A DNA stretch of 30,000 nt from Symbiodinium natans (GCA_905221605.1 CAJNDS010000335.1:510203-540202), one strand, 5' to 3'. Positions 8,979 through 18,070 are shown, numbered from the stretch's first letter. Numbers and translations are program-made. The notes: generated from the letters alone by a model not told the origin.

Positions 8979-9283
8979 TAGAGTCTCATTTCGCGTTTCT
9001 TGCGATGGGTTCCTTTCGTCTCCCTCCCTTACTGTTCAGGCTAGCTGCGTCTTAATGAGCCTTTCCCTCGCCCAAAAAAGGTGACAGCGAAGGCCCTGAA
9101 ACTGCGCAAGAGGGTAAGTTATGGATTGGTTCGGTAGAAAGTTGCGCAGATAGCTCAAATTTTCAACTTCTAGCATCCTTCTTCAGAAACCTGAGAACCC
9201 ATAAGGCTGCGGCTCCCAGGTTACTGTAAAGAGGTCTCGTGAGTGCAGCAGAAAACCCTATCAATAGCCAACTTTCCCCTAAA
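8979..9283. other. unique DNA, no gene called
   Basis: Contains a short segment 9081-9113 (VTAKALKLRKR) between an AAAAAAG acceptor-like and a GTAAGT donor-like sequence; otherwise nothing recognised. Confidence 0.35.
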
Positions 9284-9618
9284 CCCTAAACCCCTCTCTT
9301 TGTGACTCGGACCCAATTTCAAAACCATGCAGGTCCGCATGGTCGTAGAAAAAAACCCGGCAAAGGATAGAGAACCGCCCTGAACGCTGTGAACCCTACT
9401 AACCCGAAAGCCACATAAAGCTGCAAGCCTGACACTCTGCGCCCTATAAACCCGAAACCCCAGAATCCCAAAACTTTAAATCCAAAAAACACAAAACCCT
9501 AAAACCTTACACCCCACAAACACAAAACCCCAGAAAACCCTAAACCTAAACCCCATAAACCTGAAACCCTAAACCCTCAAACCCCACAAACCCTAAACCG
9601 CTTCCTCCTGAATTCTGA
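9284..9618. repeat. decayed C-rich telomere-like DNA
   Basis: CCCTAAA at 9284-9294 and scattered CCCTAAAC, CCCACAAAC, CCCAGAAAC units from 9440 to 9600, strongly diverged. Confidence 0.65.
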
Positions 9619-9702
9619 GAAAGCCCAAAAGCCCACCAGAAACTCATGATTACCCTGCAAGCACTTCGTCACGACATGTCGGGAATGTCTGCTGAAGTTT
9701 AG
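9619..9702 (+). CDS. open segment, 27 codons, unknown
   Basis: Open from just after a TGA to TAG 9700-9702, including KLMITLQALRHDMSGMSAE. A GTTTAG donor-like sequence overlaps the end. Candidate gene fragment only. Confidence 0.18.
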   Translation, partial: ESPKAHQKLMITLQALRHDMSGMSAEV

Positions 9703-9773
9703 ATGGTCCCTTACTTAGCATTGCTTAGTATGGGCCCTTAAAAGGGTCGCCCTTGAAACTACCGTTAGAGTGC

Positions 9774-10085
9774 TAAACCCTAAACCCTGAGTCGTAAACC
9801 CTAAACCCTAAACCCCAAACCCCAAGCCCCAAGCCCCAAACCCCAAACCCCAAACCCTACACCCTAAACCCTAAACCCTAAACCCTACCTGCACTCCCTT
9901 GGTTTGGGGCTCAGGGCTTCAAGAAAGGCGAGCAGCCGAAGCCAGATCGAGTAAGAGGTGTGCCGCCTGCGTCCTCGGGCAGCTGAAGTTGTAGGGTTTA
10001 GGGTTTAGGGTTTAGGGTTTAGGGTTTAGGGTTTAGGGTTTAGGGTTTAGGGTTTAGGGTTTAGGGTGCAGGGTCGAGGGTTTAG
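9774..10085. repeat. outward-facing telomere-unit pair with about 100-bp insert
   Basis: C-rich 9774-9889 (CCCTAAA, CCCCAAA, CCCCAAG), insert to 9991, G-rich perfect TTTAGGG 9993-10064 then variants. The insert contains GGCTCAG and GATCGAGTAAGAG, acceptor- and donor-like. Confidence 0.92.
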
Positions 10086-10163
10086 GGCAACATCCCAAAC
10101 CCTAAGCCCTTAATACCCTACACGCGCAGCCCTGAACCGCAGACGCCAGAAGTGGTTTTATAG

Positions 10164-10262
10164 GCAGCTGAAGACGAAGGTGGGGCAGAGGGTGTCATAG
10201 GAGCCGCGGCGTTCCGCTTCATATCAGTGAAGGCCTCTGTTGGGATCCTTGCGGGGCAAGGG
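10164..10262 (+). CDS. exon-like segment, 33 codons, unknown
   Basis: Begins after TTTTATAG, an acceptor-like sequence, and stays open (AAEDEGGAEGVIGAAAFRF and on) into the next C-rich array. An overlapping frame (10129-10200) is also open. No domain recognised. Confidence 0.2.
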
Positions 10263-10264
10263 CC

Positions 10265-10600
10265 CCCTAAACCCTAAACCCTAAACCCTAAGCCCTAAAC
10301 CCTAAACCCTAAACCCTAAACCCTAAACCTACCTCACTACCCTAACCCCTAACCCGAAACCCTGAACACTAAACTTAAACCCCCAATGCTCGGAGGCCTT
10401 CGAGCTATTAAAGCCCAAGGGGCCAGGCCATCTAAGGCTTCTGAACTGTTGAGGGTTGAGGGTTTAGGGGTTAGGGCTTGTGGTTAGGGTTTCGGGTTGA
10501 GGGTTTGGGGTTCTGGGTTTTGGGGGGGATTTTGGAGTTTCGGGTTTCGGGTTTTGGGTTTTGGGTTTGGGGTTGTTGAAGGACGAACTTCCGAAACTTC
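10265..10600. repeat. outward-facing telomere-unit pair, right arm decayed
   Basis: CCCTAAA at 10265-10330; after about 110 bp, G-rich decayed units (TTTCGGG, TTTTGGG, TTTGGGG) from 10450 to about 10575. Confidence 0.8.
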
Positions 10601-10651
10601 GGAAGAAACTTTCGGGGCTTGGGACTTGGGCTTGGGATTGAGAGCTTGAGT

Positions 10652-10845
10652 CATATGTATATGTATATATGTATATATGTATATATGTATATATGTATAT
10701 ATGTATATATGTATATATGTATATATGTATATATGTATATATGTATATATGTATATATGTATATATGTATATATGTATATATGTATATATGTATATATGT
10801 CTATATGGAGCACACATGTATATATATATATATACAAGAACCCCA
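10652..10845. repeat. (ATATATGT)n octamer microsatellite
   Basis: About 18 units of TATATGTA from 10652 to 10805, then GGAGCACACATG and a (TA)n tail to 10845. Tyr-Ile-Cys/Tyr-Met repeats in both translated strands are artefacts. Confidence 0.95.
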
Positions 10846-10944
10846 ACTAACCTCAAACACACAGGGCTATTTGTCCCCCGAAGCCCTCAACCAGAAACCT
10901 TGCGCTTCTCGTTTCATGCTGCTTGGGCTGTTCCAGACCGTAAA

Positions 10945-11222
10945 CCCTACACCCTGCACCGTAAACCCTAAACCCTAAACCCTAAACCCTACACCCTACA
11001 CCCTAAACCTAAACCCTAAGCCCTAAACCCTAAACCCTTGCCATCTGCTTCCGTGGCTCGAATCGTCGTCATCTGATTTGCCTGCTGCATCAGTCAGATC
11101 CGGGCTGTGGGTCTACTGATTCAGGGCTTAGGGAGGTTTGGGGTTTAGGGTTCAGGGTTCAGGGTTCAGGGCTCAGGGTTCAGGGTTCAGGGTTTAGGGT
11201 TTAGGGTTTAGGTTTAGGGTTT
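10945..11222. repeat. outward-facing telomere-unit pair with about 90-bp insert
   Basis: CCCTAAA with CCCTACA variants 10945-11037; G-rich TTCAGGG units shifting to TTTAGGG 11130-11222. The C-side and G-side carry different variant units, so each arm expanded separately. Confidence 0.92.
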
Positions 11223-11618
11223 CTGTACGTAAACCCTACACCCTTGGGTCCAAGCTTTTTAGGGCTGCCGGGTTGAAGTCTGGGGTTCAGGGCTGCACCC
11301 CCTAAAGGGCCCCCAGCTTCTAGACTCCCATAAATTTTTCTAAAGGGTTTTTCAAAGGTCACAACGAACCTTGGGGCCCCCCCAAGATAGACTTCGGGCG
11401 TGGGGCTTAGGGCTTTGGGCTGAGGGCTTCGGGCCTAGGGCTTCGGCCTCAGGTTCTAAGTTTTACTTCACCCCAGCCCCCCCACCCCCAAACTGAAAAC
11501 ACGATGGGGGGTTTCGGGCGATGGTCGTGCTAGCGTTTGCTACCTCCCACGACCTCTGCTGGATGCTAGAACATCTCTGCAGCCCTAGACCCCAAAATCA
11601 CACAACAAAAGCCATCAC
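11223..11618. other. G- and C-rich unique DNA, no gene called
   Basis: Degenerate GGGCTTCGGGC units at 11395-11450 and a weak GGGCCCCC inverted pair near 11306 and 11380. No supported ORF. Confidence 0.4.
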
Positions 11619-11739
11619 ACTTAGACCTTGGGACGTTCCCCCTTATACTAGCAGTCCTTAATAGGAAGTATAGGATAAACAAATACTAGAATCCCTATTA
11701 AGGACTGTTAGTATAGGGGGGAACATCCCAACTTAGACC
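11619..11739. mobile_element. 103-bp foldback MITE with 9-bp target duplication
   Basis: ACTTAGACC is duplicated at 11619-11627 and 11731-11739. The interior 11628-11730 has terminal inverted repeats of about 37 nt (TTGGGACGTTCCCCC and complement) with three mismatches. A 9-bp duplication with long inverted repeats is typical of Mutator-like non-autonomous elements; superfamily is inferred from this alone. It carries no ORF. Confidence 0.82.
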
Positions 11740-11819
11740 CAATATGTCCTACTGCGTCATGTCCCTCAATCTTCATCTCTCGGCACTAAGCCGTCAGCCC
11801 TTCAAACAAGAAACTTGCT

Positions 11820-11878
11820 CAGGGTTTAGGGTTTAGGGTTTAGGGTTTAGGGTTTAGGGTTTAGGGTTTAGGGTTCGG
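11820..11878. repeat. TTTAGGG array, G-rich
   Basis: Eight near-perfect units marking the left border of the unique island 11,879-12,640. Confidence 0.95.
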
Positions 11879-11925
11879 TAAAAACTGCTTGCTCCTAAGC
11901 GGGTCGTTAAGACATGTCTAACGTA

Positions 11926-12360
11926 TTAATATCCTCGGCCGTGTTCTCCCTGACTCCCATCCTCGTAGATCCGCACCAGGACGCCCTTGGCATAATCGGT
12001 GTAGACTTCGAAGGGATTTTCCAAATCGACCACTGTCTTCTTCGCTGCAGACACCGCCACGCTCTCCGAACTCTTGATGCTCACGGTCTCAGGATCAGGA
12101 TGAGGAGCAACAGAAGGAACCGGAGCCTTGAGGTCCAGACCGAAGGCTTTCATGCTTGCTTCGAGCCCGTACTGCACAGGCGACGGGCTTTGGGTAGCCC
12201 GGCTCGAGCCTGAGGATGAGCTGAGCCTTCTCCCCATACTCGATAGCTCGGGGATGGGCTTCGGAGCATCACGGGAGCATCCTATCAAATATCGCATGGT
12301 CTCGCTCAATCGGCTTCCGTCCTTCATGTTCCTTCTTTTCTTGTTCACATAGCTAAGCAT
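11926..12360 (-). CDS. hypothetical protein or exon, about 144 aa
   Basis: The minus frame from ATG 12360 (MLSYVNKKRRNMKDGSRLSE) to a stop at 11926 is 144 residues: a basic N-terminus, a Ser-rich middle, then a mixed C-terminus (VVDLENPFEVYTDYAKGVLV). The frame is open another 13 codons upstream, to a TGA, so an acceptor there is possible. It is the longest non-repetitive frame in the telomere-repeat zone and lies in a unique island free of telomere units. No domain recognised; a gene fragment or single-exon small gene is likely. Confidence 0.4.
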   Translation of the reverse strand: MLSYVNKKRRNMKDGSRLSETMRYLIGCSRDAPKPIPELSSMGRRLSSSSGSSRATQSPSPVQYGLEASMKAFGLDLKAPVPSVAPHPDPETVSIKSSESVAVSAAKKTVVDLENPFEVYTDYAKGVLVRIYEDGSQGEHGRGY

Positions 12361-12639
12361 GTTCAGCAATCCTTGACTCTGGTTCTTGCTGTTCGCTTGT
12401 CACCGAGCAGCTTCCCACAGTGGACCTTGTCGAACCTTTCCACCGCCTTCAAGGGCCCCGGGATTTTCCCCAAGCCCTACACGCTACAACGCCTAAAGCC
12501 CCGAACTCTACGGCCTGAAGCCTGAAACCATAAAACCCCAAACCCCAGACCCCCAAAACCCTAAAGCAGCTAAGCCATAACGACTCAAACACAAAAACCC
12601 GCAACTAGGTTGGCCCCTAAAACCCTTTAACGAGTCTGA

Positions 12640-12790
12640 ACCCGAAGTTAGCCCTAAACCCAAAACCCTAAAGCACCGCAAACCCCAACGCGCAAAGCCA
12701 GCCCTCAACCCTAAACCCTAAACACTAAACCCTAAACCTTAAACTTAAACCCTAAACCCTCAGCCCTAAACCCTAAACCCTAAACCTCAC
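12640..12790. repeat. C-rich telomere-unit array, partly decayed
   Basis: CCCTAAA with CCTTAAA and CACTAAA variants, perfect near 12770-12786. Decayed CCCAAAAC units extend left to about 12500. Confidence 0.85.
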
Positions 12791-12804
12791 CGCCCGAATC
12801 AACC

Positions 12805-12834
12805 GGGGGGGGGGGGGGGGGGGGTGGGGGGGGG
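12805..12834. repeat. poly-G tract, 20 + 9
   Basis: Twenty G, one T, nine G: the longest homopolymer of the window and a strong G-quadruplex candidate. It sits beside a C-rich telomere array. Confidence 0.95.
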
Positions 12835-12889
12835 CCTCCTGCATCCGCGCGAGCCACGTAAGGAACGCCGGCCCTTTGAGGTTGAAGGT

Positions 12890-13450
12890 CTAAGGGTGTA
12901 GTTAAGGGTTTTTGGGTTTAGGGTTTAGGGGTGAGGGCTAGGGTTTTGGGTTTAGAGGGGTAGAGGGGTAGAGGGGTAAGGGGTTAGGGGTTTAGGGGTT
13001 TAGGGGTTTAGGGGTTTAGGGTTAGGGGTTTAAGGGTTTAAGGGTTTAAGGGTTTTAAGGGTTTAAGGGCTTAAGGGTTTAAGGGTTTAAGGGTTCAAGG
13101 TTTAAGGGTGTAAGGGCCTATAAGGGTTTAGGATTAGGGGCTAGGGTTTGGGGATTGGGGCTTGGGGTTTAGGGGTTAGGATTATGAAGGTCTAGGGGCT
13201 AAGGTTTAAAGGTTTAGGGGTTTAAAGGTTTAGGATTTAGAGCTAGGGTTTGGGGATTGCTAGGATTCAGGGTTTAGGGGTTTAGGGTTTAGGCTTCAGC
13301 GTTGACGGTTTAGGGTTTAGGGATTTGGGGCTTGGGTTTTAGGTTTTAGGTTTTAGGTTTTAGGCTTGAGGCTTTAGGCTTTAGGCTTTAGGTTTTAGGT
13401 TTCCGGTTTTAGGGTAGGGTTTAGGGTTTAGGGTTTTGAAGGTTTGGGGG
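12890..13450. repeat. 560-bp decayed G-rich telomere-like array
   Basis: Runs of variant units appear in local families: AGGGGTAG at 12955-12980, GGGGTTTA at 12985-13030, AAGGGTTT at 13030-13100, TTTTAGG at 13335-13400. Each family is locally homogeneous, pointing to local expansion of mutated units. No ORF. Confidence 0.85.
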
Positions 13451-13540
13451 CAATTTCAGGGTTTGGGGTTGAGGAGCATATAACCTCAGCAGCATTGCCG
13501 CCTAGGGCCCAGTAGCAGGCTTTTGGGCTTAAAAGCCCTA

Positions 13541-13617
13541 AAACCCCTAAACCCTAAACCCTAAACCCTAAACCCTAAACCCTAAACCCTAAACCCTAAA
13601 ACCCTAAACCCTAACCG
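13541..13617. repeat. CCCTAAA array, C-rich
   Basis: Nine or ten near-perfect units, preceded by AAAACCCCTAAA. Confidence 0.94.
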
Positions 13618-13860
13618 CCCCTGTAGGGGGCTAGGTGGTTCAGGGTTTAAACTCCACATTGCATGCACCTGTTCAAAACCCTGCAGCCCAAAACGAACAA
13701 GTTCTTGGCGGGTAGGGCTGGTGTTCTATGCATACTAGCTGTCTGATGCTGAACTTGCATCCTAACCCTAAGCCAAACCCTCAACCCTAAACCCTGCACC
13801 GACCCAAAAACCCAAAACCCGAAACCCGAAACCCTAAACTCTAAACCCTAAACCCCTCTT

Positions 13861-13902
13861 CATATATATATATATATGTATACATATATATATATATACA
13901 CC
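13861..13902. repeat. palindromic (AT)n microsatellite
   Basis: (AT)n-GTATAC-(AT)n, self-complementary about GTATAC near 13880. Confidence 0.9.
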
Positions 13903-13934
13903 TATTTCTTCTTTATATTTAAACCTTAATGAAT

Positions 13935-14081
13935 TCGTCGATTTAGTCAATTCCTTCGTCGATTTAGGCAAATCCTTCGTCGATTTAGGCAAGTCCTTCG
14001 TCGATTTAGGCAAATCCTTCGTCGATCTAGGCAAGTCCTTCGTCGATGTGGGCAAGTTCTTCGTCGATTTAGGCCAATGGG
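13935..14081. repeat. seven tandem 21-bp units
   Basis: Units of TCGTCGATTTAGGCAAATCCT, 21 bp each, with one to four substitutions per copy. Because 21 is divisible by three, the minus strand is open as a seven-residue repeat inside a 118-codon ATG frame (13834-14190) ending in AT microsatellite. Changes are not clearly synonymous, so I treat it as a minisatellite rather than a gene. Confidence 0.9.
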
Positions 14082-14218
14082 TCAAATGGGTTTGGTGTGT
14101 GGTGAGGAGCCTTTTTGGGAGCTTTGGAGAGCTTCTGGAACAAATAGGTGCGAAGCGAGGGTTTAGGAAAATCTGCGCACCATAAAACACAGAAACCGTA
14201 AATTTTCGGAATATTACT

Positions 14219-14570
14219 AGCCCTAAACCCTAAACCCTAAACCCTAAACCCCAAACCCTAAACCCTAAACCCTAAAACCTAAACCCTAAACCCTAAACCC
14301 TAAACCCTAAACCCGAACTGAGACTCCGGCAGGCAGCTCCTTGACGGACTCCTTCAAGGGCGGCAGTGTGCCCACTCCCCTTCCTGGCGCTGAAGGTTTA
14401 GGGTTTAGGGTTTAGGGTTTAGGGTTTAGGGTTTAGGGTTTAGGGTTTAGGTTTTAGGGTTTAGGGCTTTAGGGTTTGGGGTTTGGGGGTTGGGGTTTGG
14501 GGTTTAGGATTTGGGGTTTGGGGTTGAGGTTTAGGGTATAGGGTTTAGGGTTTGGGGCTTTGGGCTCCTG
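14219..14570. repeat. outward-facing telomere-unit pair with about 80-bp insert
   Basis: CCCTAAA 14219-14313, insert 14314-14395 (open on +, ETPAGSSLTDSFKGG, ending GAAGGTTTAG), TTTAGGG 14396-14470, then TTTGGGG variants to 14570. Confidence 0.93.
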
Positions 14571-14686
14571 GCATTTCTCTGGTAGGTTTCGGGGCTTCCT
14601 TTCCAAAAACTTCACGAACCAAGGGAACTCATGCAGGAGGGTCCAAGATGTAGCAGCATGTGTTCCTAGGGTAGGTCATGGTGCCT

Positions 14687-14759
14687 AAGTGTGGCCCTGA
14701 AACGGGGAACCCGTTAGAAACCCCGTTGTATGCCCTAAACAACCCAAGGGCCCACACTT
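14687..14759. repeat. nested GGGCCC-type hairpin
   Basis: AAGTGTGGCCCTG at 14687 pairs with CAAGGGCCCACACTT at 14745-14759, and AACGGGG (14701-14707) pairs with CCCCGTT (14721-14727). Related in sequence to the 8721 and 9728 copies. Confidence 0.6.
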
Positions 14760-14765
14760 CATACT

Positions 14766-14842
14766 TGAGGGTTTAGGGTTTAGGGTTTAGGGTTTAGGGT
14801 TTAGGGTTTAGGGTTTAGGGTTTAGGGTTTAGGGTTTAGGGC
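14766..14842. repeat. TTTAGGG array, G-rich
   Basis: About eleven units. It is followed by a 21-nt segment ending AAG then GTAAGTG, a strong donor-like match. Confidence 0.95.
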
Positions 14843-14918
14843 TTCATGGGTATACTGTGAAGGTAAGTGCCATACAAACTTGCTCAACCACTTAAAACTA
14901 AAGCGACCCTACTTGTAA

Positions 14919-15037
14919 CTTGGAGGATCGGGGTACTTAGTAAGGGGTGATAAGTAAGGTAACTCTACTTTCGAACTATGTATAACCCCAATTAAGGTAC
15001 TTAGAACCCTACTTACTAGATGCCCCGATCCTCCAAG
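14919..15037. mobile_element. MITE-like element, CTTGGAGG family, copy E
   Basis: CTTGGAGGATCGGGGTACTT on the left pairs with GCCCCGATCCTCCAAG on the right. TAA flanks both ends (14916-14918 and 15038-15040), consistent with a 3-bp target duplication. 119 bp, no ORF; the most diverged copy. Confidence 0.82.
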
Positions 15038-15173
15038 TAAGAAAAAGAAACCATGAACCTGAAAGTATCTGGTGCCAGCGGTCCTTCCAGCTTTATATTT
15101 CTGGGTCCAAGGCCCTAGACGCCCTTAGGATTACTTTTAAGACCGGGGGCTAAGTAGCTGTTAAAACAGGGTT

Positions 15174-15371
15174 GTGAAGCAGGAAAAGCCCGGAATAATT
15201 TGCCGTTTTGCTTCCCGGGTTTCAGTTTTGGGGATCTTGAAACCACGAACATTAGCTACTAGCACCCTGACGCGGGTTTTGGAGTCTCGGGTTTGTATTC
15301 ACTGTGTTCCTTTGGGGGCGACGCAGCCAAAACCTGACATCACGCGGAAGGAGGCAGACCAAGATAGTTAG
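15174..15371 (+). CDS. open segment, 65 codons, unknown
   Basis: A + frame runs from a GTG (no ATG) to TAG 15369-15371, ending ATQPKPDITRKEADQDS. An overlapping frame (15304-15567) is also open. The island 15,041-15,760 is largely free of telomere units. No domain recognised; weak candidate. Confidence 0.2.
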   Translation: MKQEKPGIICRFASRVSVLGILKPRTLATSTLTRVLESRVCIHCVPLGATQPKPDITRKEADQDS

Positions 15372-15760
15372 CTACTTGTTCTTTTTTGTCGCTTTGGGGT
15401 TCAAGGTTTTCCAGACCCCCTTGAAAGGACCTAGAAACCTTAACCCCAAAACCCGAGAAAGTAGATCTGCCGTCCGTAAGGGCCCCCTCACAAAAAAAAT
15501 TCACAAACAGCATTCGCAAATAGTAGTACAGGGTTCCGTGCTCTGGGCCTTGGGATTCGGAATTTAGCTATGAGTTTAAGGGTTCTAGGGCTTGTGATTT
15601 ACCCTCACCCCTAAACCAAAAACCCTAGACCCTAAACGCTAAACCGTATTTTTCGTGCTTAGGTTAGAGTTTCGGGACGGGCTTAGGGAGACTGAGGGTG
15701 GAGGGCCCTATTCAGAGGGTCGATACCCTTCAGGGGTCCCCCTAATCCTATCCCCTGTTT

Positions 15761-15805
15761 AGGGTTTAGGGTTTAGGGTTTAGGGTTTAGGGTTTAGGGT
15801 TTAGG
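15761..15805. repeat. TTTAGGG array, G-rich
   Basis: Six units, followed by a GC-rich unique insert 15,806-15,920 that is open on the minus strand. Confidence 0.93.
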
Positions 15806-15921
15806 AGGCTCGACAAAGCGTGGGCTCCTGAAGCACTGCTCGCCGAGTCTTGCTGGGCATCCAGGGCATTGGTCGCCAGCGCTCCCTCGTCCGTGAAGTC
15901 CCGCAGGCCTCTTGGGGTTCG

Positions 15922-16070
15922 AAGGTATGTAAGGGTATCTAAAGGTGTATATAAAGGTGTATATAAATATAAAGGTGTATAAATGGTGTATATAAAGGTG
16001 TATATAAAGGTGTATGAAGGTATATAAAGGTGTAAAAAGGTGCATATGAAGGTATATAAAGATATATAGG
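15922..16070. repeat. AAGGTGTATAT minisatellite
   Basis: About eleven irregular 11-14 bp units built on AAGGTGTATATA; the Tyr/Phe-rich translation on the minus strand is an artefact. Confidence 0.88.
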
Positions 16071-16187
16071 GTCATAAGTCATAGGGCTCGGTTTTTTTTT
16101 TGGATTTAGAGCTTCGGCTGCTTAGGTTTTGAGTCGAATTGTGCAAGTCCTTCAGAAACCCTAAGCGCCCAACCCTGTACCCCCCAA

Positions 16188-16457
16188 CCCTAAACCCTAA
16201 ACCCTAAACCCTAAACCCTAAACCCTAAACCCTAAACCCTAAACCCTAAACCCTAAACCCCCCCCCCCCCCCCCTCTCCCCACACCCCATGGTATGCGGC
16301 CCCTGTGGTGCATGGTGGGGTTCGGAGGGGGTTTGGGGTTCTCACTCTGCCTCCCCGTGGTTCATGGTGGCTCTAGGCACGGTTTAGGGTTTAGGGTTTA
16401 GGGTTTAGGGTTTAGGGTTTAGGGTTTAGGGTTTAGGGTTTAGGGTTTACGGTTTAG
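16188..16457. repeat. outward-facing telomere-unit pair with poly-C
   Basis: CCCTAAA 16188-16257 runs directly into a poly-C tract to 16274; insert to 16380; TTTAGGG 16381-16457. Confidence 0.93.
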
Positions 16458-16529
16458 AGTTGTACCTTTCGGGTGTCCCCTCTCCCCCTCTGCTGGGTTC
16501 AGGGTTCAGGGTTGATCTCGCCCATTGTA

Positions 16530-16922
16530 CGTGGTGGGCTTGGGTTTAGGGTTTAGGGGTGAGGGTTTGGGTTTCGGGTTGCCCCTGCTCCCATGTGGTT
16601 CGTGGTTGAGTTGTTGGTGGTGGGTTGTTAACGGTCAGGGCTAAACCCTAAACCCTAAACCCTAAACCCAAAACCCAAAACCCTAAACCCTAAACCCTAA
16701 ACCCTAAACCCTAAACCCTAAGCCCTGGTCTGAGCAAGACGAAATCCATGCAACCGCTCAACTCGGCCGATGGTCTCTGCAGTGCCAGATTTGGTCGACG
16801 ACTGGAGTTCGCCGACGTTTGTGGGTTCTTTGGCAGGGTTTAGGGTTTAGGGCTTAGGGTTCAGCATCTCAAGTCCGAGCATCCACTAGTCAAGCAGCTT
16901 GTCGGGTTTAGGGTTTAGGGTT
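16530..16922. repeat. telomere-unit blocks of both polarities
   Basis: G-rich 16536-16580, C-rich 16641-16728, unique about 105 bp (open on the minus strand, TKSGTAETIGRVERLHGF), G-rich 16834-16862 and 16903-16922. Confidence 0.88.
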
Positions 16923-16978
16923 CCTGAATCACCTCAAACGCATTCGGTCCTTTAGGTCATGCCTGCTGACAGAGAGAA

Positions 16979-17242
16979 AACCCTAAACCCTAAACCCTCC
17001 CCCACATCCAGGAGGATTTTTACTCCATCCATCAATCAAGGTAGAAGAACCTGCAGAGTCTGCAGCCGCTTCTTCTCCCGCGCTGACCCTAAACCCTAAA
17101 CCCTAAACCCTAAACCCTTTGAGCTGGTGGCACCAGTATGGTCGGGGAAGTCTACGGCCAGGGTTTAGGGCTTAGGGTGTGGCATTTTCGGGTAGGGTGT
17201 AGCGTGGTTAGCCCTGAGCCCTGAACCCTAAATCCTAAACCC
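16979..17242. repeat. short telomere-unit blocks
   Basis: C-rich 16979-16997, 17087-17117 and 17215-17242, G-rich 17158-17180, separated by 40-90 bp unique inserts. Confidence 0.85.
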
Positions 17243-17246
17243 TTCT

Positions 17247-17296
17247 TATTTGGGGGTTTACGGAAATGAGGGGCCCCAAACATAAACCCCCAAATA
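17247..17296. repeat. TATTTGGGGGTTTA hairpin
   Basis: Perfect 14-nt arms at 17247-17260 and 17283-17296; the loop contains the palindrome GGGGCCCC. It may be part of a longer decayed foldback element to about 17350. Confidence 0.75.
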
Positions 17297-17459
17297 GTAG
17301 GATTCTTATACTAAGGATCCCAATAAGGTATCCCTATTTTCGGAAACCCCTTGTGTAGGCGTAGGGGCAGAACAAAAGGTGGGATGGAAGGATGCATGCA
17401 GATGCCCTGAACCAGAAAATCTAGAAGCCCCACAATCCAAAAAGTCGAGGTTTACAAGG

Positions 17460-17757
17460 CTTTAGGGTTTAGGGTCTAAGGTTTAGGGTTTAGGGTTTAG
17501 GGTTTAGGGTTTAGGGATCAGACCCCTAAACCCTAAAACCCAAACCCTGAACCCCAAGCCCCGAGCCTTAAACCCCTGCAGCCGAAACCCTCAAACCCCA
17601 AGCCCCAAACTCTATAACCCCGATAAACCGAATATAAACCCAATAACCCAATAAACCCTGTAAACCCTAAACCGTAAACCGTAAAACGTAAACCGTAAAC
17701 CGTAAATAAACCCTAAACCCTAAACCCTAAACTCTAAACCCTAACCCTGCAAACCCC
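17460..17757. repeat. G-rich then C-rich telomere units
   Basis: TTTAGGG 17460-17516, switching after about ten bases to decayed C-rich units (CCCAAAC, CCCAATAA, CCGTAAA) to 17757. CCGTAAA is locally repeated at 17665-17705. Confidence 0.88.
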
Positions 17758-17968
17758 TCAACCGCGGCCTATGAGATGTCGGACGCTGCCATCCAACTCT
17801 CGAAGCCTCCCCCGCGACGTTTGTCGGGTGGCTCGGGGGGTTTTTGGGTGTTCTTAGGTTTCCTACGGTTTACGAAAGCTTAGGGTTTGGAGTTTAGGGT
17901 TTAGGGTTTAAGGCCCTGAACCCCAAAGCCCTGGGTCTCTAGGGTCGAACCCTCAACTCTAAACCCTA

Positions 17969-17996
17969 CCCCCCCCCCCCCCCCAAAAAAAAAAAA
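17969..17996. repeat. poly-C followed by poly-A
   Basis: Sixteen C then twelve A, next to decayed telomere units. Confidence 0.95.
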
Positions 17997-18070
17997 TAAA
18001 AAATAGAAAAAACTCAAATTCTAAACCCCCCCGCCCCCCAATTTCCAGAGCTTTCCAGCCGGTGCTGAAG

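Noticed and set aside
10464-10978. Long frames of Tyr-Ile and Tyr-Met/Cys repeats on both strands
   Set aside because: They are translations of the ATATATGT microsatellite and appear in several frames and on both strands.
15599-15650. Additional telomere array
   Set aside because: Only isolated, diverged CCCTAAA-like units; too short to call a separate array.
15794-16075. Tyr/Phe/His-rich frame on the minus strand
   Set aside because: Translation of the AAGGTGTATAT minisatellite; only 15,806-15,920 is unique DNA, and there a different frame looks better.
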